Shown here: one piece after another, positions 1-3,233 of the stretch | How positions within the stretch are numbered: position 1 is the stretch's first letter | Layout: every line of letters begins with the position of its first letter | Made by a program: the position numbers and the translations under genes | Notes under the pieces: generated by a model | Databases searched by the model: none | What the model was told of the DNA's origin: nothing | Seen by the model: only the letters and a program-made list of their open reading frames with translations | Assembly: GCA_903916205.1 (NCBI GenBank) | Contig: CAIWVX010000467.1 | Span: forward strand, 1-6,063 | Origin: an uncultured beta proteobacterium | GTDB lineage: Bacteria; Pseudomonadota; Gammaproteobacteria; Burkholderiales; Rhodocyclaceae | Direction: 5' to 3' | Length of the DNA stretch: 6,063 nt

Positions 1-114
1 CAGGCCGTTGCCAATGAAAAAACCGCTCGCAACAAAATACCGCCTATCAGTTGAATCGACCGAGTTCCATATCGAAACAAGAGCGTGTTCGAGGCTCATC
101 GTTGTTTTTACCAT
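1..114 (-). CDS. Trypsin-like serine peptidase, N-terminal fragment (cut by window edge)
   Basis: Only the first 38 codons are present; the frame stays open to the left edge. The peptide ends in RYFVASGFFIGNGL. This matches the strand that opens the S1 (chymotrypsin-fold) domain in bacterial trypsin-like peptidases, where a SGFFIG-like strand is normally followed by an LT-AHV segment carrying the catalytic histidine. That segment and the rest of the triad lie outside the window. The ATG at 114-112 begins one base after the stop of the upstream Trypco1-like gene. A GGAG ribosome binding site lies eight bases before it, within the end of that gene, which argues for translational coupling. A second in-frame ATG at 99-97 is a less likely start. 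No signal peptide is visible at the N-terminus, so a cytoplasmic peptidase is likely. The family call rests on a short motif plus its partner gene. Confidence 0.72.
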   Translation of the reverse strand, partial: MVKTTMSLEHALVSIWNSVDSTDRRYFVASGFFIGNGL

Positions 115-115
115 C

Positions 116-457
116 TCAATGACTCCACTTAGCGCTGATCTTAATCTGCGCATTGGCTTCGCCGGAGGCAACAAAGACGCCGATCTCGGCCTTGAACCCG
201 AGTGTGAGTTCGACCTTAACCTCGTCGGGTTGGTAACTCTCCAGAGCTTGCTTAACCTGCCCAATCACGGTGCTCAGGGTCGAAGAAAGGTCTACTTTTT
301 CGATGGCCTCCAAGGCACTCTGTCCAGAATTCGCGGTGTTTGAAAATCTTGAATCGTTCGGCGATGTTGCGACTTTCCCGGTTTGGATTTCGATATCCTC
401 AATTTCGACCCAGATGGTTTGTCCGTCGATTTGAATAGGCTGGATTTTGCGTGACAT
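116..457 (-). CDS. Trypco1-like (trypsin-co-occurring domain 1, CU044_2847 family) protein
   Basis: This is a 113-residue soluble protein. The N-terminal part (about 6-22) is a strand pair of the form IQIDGQTIWVEIE. A variable, Ser/Asn-rich linker (about 28-47) follows, then a helix (about 48-73, ALEAIEKVDL to VKQALESY). It ends with the strand-rich block PDEVKVELTLGFKAEIG at 77-93 and a terminal stretch reaching ISAKW near residue 111. That order, with PDEV-VE---G-KAE-G followed by a final W a few residues from the end, is the pattern I associate with Trypco1. The family was defined by its frequent pairing with trypsin-like peptidases in bacterial conflict systems, and such a peptidase starts one base downstream here. 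The role is inferred to be partner, regulator or adaptor of the peptidase; no enzymatic motif is seen. The ATG at 457-455 has a strong ribosome binding site, AGGGAG, six bases upstream. Confidence 0.8.
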   Translation of the reverse strand: MSRKIQPIQIDGQTIWVEIEDIEIQTGKVATSPNDSRFSNTANSGQSALEAIEKVDLSSTLSTVIGQVKQALESYQPDEVKVELTLGFKAEIGVFVASGEANAQIKISAKWSH

Positions 458-681
458 TTGTGACTCCCTTGAACGTGGTTTAAAAGCGCTTTGAATTAAC
501 GGATTAACCTACGGTGACGTTGCAACAAGCGGGTTGCCCTAGGTTCCAAGAAGGCGTCGGCGCTTGAGTGGCCGAAACGGTGTTGATTCTTCGAGCGTAC
601 AATCAGCGTTATTGGTTTAGCGTATCAACTTGCATGGGCTTTGCCAAGCTTCGGGCGGGTTGATTTGCGGCAAATTTAGTT
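458..681. promoter_or_regulatory. Divergent intergenic region between the Trypco1-like gene and higBA
   Basis: No gene is recognised in these 224 bases. It must carry the leftward promoter for the Trypco1/trypsin pair and the rightward promoter for higBA, unless higBA is read from further left. Short perfect palindromes are present: AAAGCGCTTT at 483-492, GTTGCAAC at 519-526 and ATTTGCGGCAAAT at 663-675. ATTAAC occurs twice, at 495-500 and 503-508. A TACAAT at 598-603 could be a rightward -10 box but has no good -35 at 17 bases. On the minus strand, TTGCAA and TTAATT are spaced too far apart to be convincing. The promoter assignment is therefore positional inference. Confidence 0.4.
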
Positions 682-703
682 TTGGGTACGCAAATTTTTT
701 GCG
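663..703. promoter_or_regulatory. Candidate HigA operator: two adjacent TTTGC-type palindromes
   Basis: Two perfect inverted repeats lie 13 bases apart. The first is ATTTGC-G-GCAAAT (663-675). The second is CGCAAA-TTT-TTTGCG (689-703). They share the half-site TTTGC/GCAAA in opposite arrangement. HigA-type antitoxins usually repress their own operon by binding palindromes near the toxin start, so the position fits an operator. The second palindrome overlaps the first codons of the apparent toxin ORF, which is odd for an intact gene and fits a lost or misplaced toxin start. The operator role is inference. Confidence 0.35.
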
Positions 704-900
704 CACGCGGACGCGCCGCGCTTGACCGCCTTGATGCGGCGATCAAGCCGGAAGATAGGCTCTTGCCCGGCTTTGGGTTTCACGGTTTGACTGGCGTTAA
801 TCCCAAGCGTTATGCCGTGAGTGTGTCAGGAAACTGGCGGATTACCTTTTCTTTTGATGGCGAGGATGCCGTCGACGTTTATCTGGAGGATTATCACTAA
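682..900 (+). CDS. higB: HigB-like (RelE/ParE superfamily) toxin, apparently N-terminally truncated
   Basis: The ORF reads 72 residues from a TTG. Residues 16-72 match the HigB family well: RLDAA (16-20), KPED (22-25), LPGF (28-31), SGNWRITF (49-56) and the C-terminal YLEDYH (67-72). HigB toxins are ribosome-dependent mRNA interferases with the RelE fold. Family members are about 92 residues, with LDAA ending near residue 40; here it ends at residue 20. About 20 residues, covering the first strand and part of the first helix, are therefore missing or unrecognisable. The TTG has no ribosome binding site. In the same frame an ATG at 634 is followed by a TGA at 661-663; if that TGA were sense, the protein would be 88 residues. 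The stop overlaps the antitoxin start as TAATG. The family call is firm. Whether the toxin is active is doubtful, and it may be a pseudogene. Confidence 0.75.
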   Translation: MGTQIFCARGRAALDRLDAAIKPEDRLLPGFGFHGLTGVNPKRYAVSVSGNWRITFSFDGEDAVDVYLEDYH

Positions 901-1205
901 TGCGCCTTAGAGACCCGAACCGCAAACCCACGCACCCCGGTGCAATTTTCCGCGAAGACCTCTTGCCGGAGCTTGGCATCACTCAAACTGAATTGGCTAA
1001 CCGGCTGGGGGTATCACGCCTGACGGTTTCAGAATTCCTTCACGAAAAACGCAGTTTGTCGGCTGATCTGGCCATCCGTATCGGAAGACTGACCAGTACC
1101 ACCCCGGAAAGTTGGTTAAGGATGCAAGCGTCGCTTGATCTGTGGGCGTTAACCCGGAACCGTGCCGACGAATATAACACTATTGGCCGTCTGCTAGCCG
1201 CCTAA
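900..1205 (+). CDS. higA: HigA-family antitoxin, XRE-type helix-turn-helix protein
   Basis: This is a 101-residue protein that would neutralise HigB and repress its own operon. The family signature THPG is at 11-14. The helix-turn-helix lies at about 28-50, with TQTELANRLG as the first helix and VSRLTVSEFLHEK as turn plus recognition helix. The conserved segments LSADLAIRIGR (53-63) and PESWLRMQ (69-76) follow, then a C-terminal tail. The length is normal for the family, so the gene looks intact. The ATG at 900-902 overlaps the toxin stop by one base (TAATG). A strong ribosome binding site, GGAGGA at 885-890, lies nine bases upstream inside the toxin frame. This contrasts with the toxin, which has none, so the antitoxin could be made even if the toxin is dead. 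No terminator is evident directly downstream. Confidence 0.92.
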   Translation: MRLRDPNRKPTHPGAIFREDLLPELGITQTELANRLGVSRLTVSEFLHEKRSLSADLAIRIGRLTSTTPESWLRMQASLDLWALTRNRADEYNTIGRLLAA

Positions 1206-1253
1206 CGCCATGCTTGGACAAGGTTTAGCGGTGAGTTTGTTCTAACCACCTGC

Positions 1254-1324
1254 CGTTATTCCTGCGCTGATGGGAATTCAGATTTGATAAATGACATGGA
1301 TTCTGGATCAAGTTCGGAATGACG
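1254..1324. repeat. Degenerate paired-hairpin interspersed repeat (copy A)
   Basis: The left arm at 1254-1281 (CGTTATTCCTGCGCTGATGG...) and the right arm at 1296-1324 (ATGGATTCTGGATCAAGTTC...GGAATGACG) form a divergent inverted pair. Both match the arms of the better-preserved copy at 3105-3185, read as CGTCATTCC...GGAATCCAT. The left arm differs from that copy at eight of 28 positions, including several C-to-T changes, so this looks like an older, decaying copy. It sits between the convergent higA and outer-membrane factor genes, where its hairpins could act as a transcription barrier for either side. Confidence 0.7.
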
Positions 1325-1386
1325 GGGAATTAGAGGGTTGGCGGTGAGTTTTTGTTGGGCTGAAGCTTGGACTTAACGTCGCTGGC

Positions 1387-2646
1387 TCAATCTAAATCCC
1401 AAAGCTGGTGGGCGTCGAGCAGTAGGCGGTAGCGTAGTTCCAGGGCTTCGAGTTGGGCTAGGCGGAGGGCGAGTTGGGCTTCGTTGGCTTGGCGGCGGGC
1501 AAAAAGTAAGTCGTTGAGGCTGCCTTCGCCGAGTTGATAGGCGCGAGCCATCATTTCGGCGGTGTGGGTCAGGCGTTCAGCGGCATGGCGTGATGATTGC
1601 CATATGGATAGGCGGGCTTCGGCTGAGTAGTAGAGTGACGCCGCTTCGGCGTTGATTCTTTGGCGGACTCCGGCTTCGCGCCGGGCGCTGGAGTCGGCTT
1701 GGGCTACGGCCGATTCGGCGGCTGCGCGACGGCCATCACCGGCTAGCGGGAGGCTGACGTAGGCGCCGACACTATTCTCCTGACCGTTGCGCTCACGCAA
1801 GAAATTGAGGCCAATGCTGGGGTCGGGCAGTTTATCTGAGCGCATTCGCTCGGCCAGGGTTTGGGCCCGCTGTGTTTCGCCACGGGCAATCATCAGTTCA
1901 TGGCTATGTTCCATCATTTTATTGACCCATTCGGCCTCACTGCCTTGCACCGGGAGAGGTTCGGCGATGGGGCCGGGGGCTACCAACGGCAAGCCGGGAT
2001 AGCGACGGCGCAGTTCTTCGCTGGCGGTGCGGTAGCGCACTTGGGCTTGAGCCGATTGGGCTTCAGCCTGAGCCAGCGCGGCCTCTGCTTGAACGGTGTC
2101 GAGGCGGGCGGCATCGCCAAGCTGTTGGCGACGTTGTACGGCTTTGGCTTGACGGTCGAGCAGGGCCACTTGGGCTGTCCATTGTTCGGCGGCGGCGTTT
2201 TCTTTGAGCCAGGCAAACCAGTGGCGTAGCAAGCCACGACTGGCTTCGTGCAGCACATCACCGCGTAGGGCGGCGGCGAGGTCGACACCCCGTGCGCCTA
2301 ACTCGGCATCGAGCGCGGCTTTGCCGGGAAGACGCACAGGACGTTCCAGCGCGGCATTCCATTCGCTAAAACGCTCTTCTGTAGCGTTAGTCGGATTGGC
2401 GCGTCGTTGCTGCTTACCTAGGCGCACGTTCCATTCGTAATGACCGGCTTCAAGGCGGGTGCGATTGGCTTCTTCAGCGCGAATCTGGCTGTTGGCGGCT
2501 TGCACGTTAGGATGGTCGAGCAAAATCTGGGTGACGATTTCTGCGGGCGGCAGGTTGGGGTGGTGGGTTTGCGTTTGCGTAAAACCCTCGGACGCTAGAA
2601 GCGTGCCGGATAACAAGGCACAAAGTACCCATTGATTTTTTTTCAC
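1387..2646 (-). CDS. TolC/CzcC-type outer-membrane efflux protein
   Basis: This is a 419-residue outer-membrane factor forming the exit duct of a tripartite metal efflux pump. An N-terminal signal peptide (KKNQWVLCALLSGTLLASEG, about 2-21) precedes two outer-membrane efflux (OEP) repeats. The first spans about 34-216, with a long Ala/Gln/Glu-rich coiled coil at 152-214 (RRQQLGDAARLDTVQAEAAL). The second spans about 240-412. It has the strand pair PDPSIGLNFLRER and VGAYVSLPLAGDGRR (275-307), then a coiled coil holding YQLGEGSLNDLLFARRQAN (370-388). The length is typical of CzcC-like proteins. I chose the GTG at 2646-2644, which overlaps the DUF3240 stop as GTGA and puts the Lys-Lys pair right at the start. 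An in-frame ATG at 2658-2656 would add four residues but has no ribosome binding site. The neighbouring RND pump suggests metal cations as the exported substrate. Confidence 0.9.
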   Translation of the reverse strand: MKKNQWVLCALLSGTLLASEGFTQTQTHHPNLPPAEIVTQILLDHPNVQAANSQIRAEEANRTRLEAGHYEWNVRLGKQQRRANPTNATEERFSEWNAALERPVRLPGKAALDAELGARGVDLAAALRGDVLHEASRGLLRHWFAWLKENAAAEQWTAQVALLDRQAKAVQRRQQLGDAARLDTVQAEAALAQAEAQSAQAQVRYRTASEELRRRYPGLPLVAPGPIAEPLPVQGSEAEWVNKMMEHSHELMIARGETQRAQTLAERMRSDKLPDPSIGLNFLRERNGQENSVGAYVSLPLAGDGRRAAAESAVAQADSSARREAGVRQRINAEAASLYYSAEARLSIWQSSRHAAERLTHTAEMMARAYQLGEGSLNDLLFARRQANEAQLALRLAQLEALELRYRLLLDAHQLWDLD

Positions 2647-2945
2647 AGCCGCCCCCATTCGATGACCGGCACCAGCCAGTAAAAAATGGTGGCACGCGGA
2701 AATTCGTTTTTAATCAACGCTAGGATTTCACGCATGGCGGCTTCTTTGCCTACGGTACACAGGGTGGTGCGCGGCGCGTGACCGGCGACCAATTCTGACG
2801 CTTCAATCAGTTCAACAACCGAACCGTGGCCCTCGGCGGGGGTGGCGGTAAAACCGCGCACGATGTCCGGTCGGGAAATCAGCAAGTCTTCAACATGCTG
2901 GGCAACATCGTTGCTCATCACCAAGGTTAATGCGACATCAGCCAT
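2643..2945 (-). CDS. DUF3240 family protein associated with metal efflux
   Basis: This is a 100-residue cytoplasmic-looking protein with no signal peptide or membrane segment. Family features are the opening MADVALTLVMSNDVAQHVEDLL, then IVRGFTATPAEGHG (28-41), ELVAGHAPRTTLCTV (51-65) and the ending ATIFYWLVPVIEWGRL (85-100). DUF3240 proteins are small alpha/beta proteins often encoded beside CzcA-type pumps; a PII-like regulatory or metal-sensing role is plausible, but no function is established here. Cys63 and His40/His56 are possible metal ligands. I chose the ATG at 2945-2943 because it gives the family N-terminus. An upstream ATG at 3014 in the same frame would add 23 residues reaching into the repeat region, which are unlikely to be coding. 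The ribosome binding site is weak (GAAAGAA). The stop overlaps the outer-membrane factor start by four bases (GTGA), so the two are translationally coupled. Confidence 0.85.
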   Translation of the reverse strand: MADVALTLVMSNDVAQHVEDLLISRPDIVRGFTATPAEGHGSVVELIEASELVAGHAPRTTLCTVGKEAAMREILALIKNEFPRATIFYWLVPVIEWGRL

Positions 2946-2997
2946 AGGTTCTTTCGGGGGTGAAATGGGCCTGAGTGCTTGTGGGGAGATGAAGAGT

Positions 2998-3025
2998 CCA
3001 CCGCAGAGGCGCAAAGAAAACCAAG
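2998..3025 (+). repeat. Outer repeat arm, left (CACCGCAGAGGCGCAAAG type)
   Basis: CCACCGCAGAGGCGCAAAGA begins here. It is inverted relative to the arm at 3192-3219, with 20 of the first 24 positions matching when one strand is reversed. The motif resembles the Gly/Arg-codon-like 'CTTTGCG...CTCTGCGGTG' intergenic repeats common in many environmental bacteria. Further GCAAAG-containing sequence continues to about 3038. Confidence 0.6.
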
Positions 3026-3104
3026 CTTACGCAAAGGAAATCCTTTTTTTGCAGCCCCCATGCGTGGTTCATTTTGAGCGTCTGCGTGTTTAACGCACCC
3101 GTTT

Positions 3105-3185
3105 CGTCATTCCCGCGTAGGCGGGAATCCATGGGGTGGAAGTTCGGCGAATGCGCTATGGATTCCGGACTACGCCGGAATGACG
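3105..3185. repeat. Paired-hairpin interspersed repeat (copy B, well preserved)
   Basis: Two 28-base arms, at 3105-3132 and 3158-3185, are inverted copies of each other with 25 of 28 positions identical. They are separated by 25 bases. Each arm is itself a hairpin: the left contains ATTCCCGC-GTAG-GCGGGAAT and the right ATTCCGG-ACTACG-CCGGAAT. The whole could form either two small hairpins or one long stem. The element is of the common proteobacterial 'GTCATTCCCGCG' type and behaves like a small non-autonomous mobile or REP-like repeat. Transcribed leftward from the pump gene, it could block or stabilise the RNA between the pump and DUF3240 genes. Confidence 0.85.
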
Positions 3186-3191
3186 TGGGTG

Positions 3192-3219
3192 GGTTGTCTT
3201 CTTTGTGCCTTGGCGGTGG
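3192..3219 (-). repeat. Outer repeat arm, right (inverse of 2998-3025)
   Basis: Read on the minus strand it begins CCACCGCCAAGGCACAAAGA, matching the left outer arm at 20 of 24 positions. It lies 14 bases before the pump stop codon, so the repeat pair occupies nearly the whole spacer and encloses the paired-hairpin element. Confidence 0.6.
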
Positions 3220-3233
3220 GGCTGGATGTTTGT

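Larger units (their letters stand above)
2946..3233. other. Spacer between the RND pump and DUF3240 genes, filled with repeats
   Basis: This gap of 288 bases interrupts an otherwise compact minus-strand cluster. I see no gene here. ORFs in it translate into strings such as SFPRRRESM and SRLRGNDE, which are the usual products of this repeat type. Nested inverted repeats (listed separately) fill most of 2998-3219. No sigma70-like promoter for the DUF3240 gene stands out in 2946-3104 on the minus strand. The three genes may therefore form one operon with a structured spacer, or the repeats may hide an unrecognised promoter or terminator. Confidence 0.6.

Noticed and set aside
8..343. 111-codon plus-strand ORF
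   Set aside because: It lies opposite the Trypco1-like gene and the peptidase start, shows no family features, and has no ribosome binding site. The minus-strand reading has strong sites and recognisable motifs.
1861..2229. 122-codon plus-strand ORF inside the outer-membrane factor gene
   Set aside because: It is a shadow of the minus-strand coding sequence in a GC-rich frame, with no ribosome binding site and no recognisable domain.
2646..2658. ATG at 2658-2656 as start of the outer-membrane factor
   Set aside because: There is no ribosome binding site before it. The GTG four codons later gives the stop-start overlap GTGA and a better signal peptide start, though the ATG cannot be fully excluded.
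3030..3052. Possible rho-independent terminator, AAAGGA-AA-TCCTTT followed by Ts
   Set aside because: The stem is short and AT-rich with a two-base loop. The T run is on the plus strand, where no gene ends, so it would not serve the minus-strand genes.
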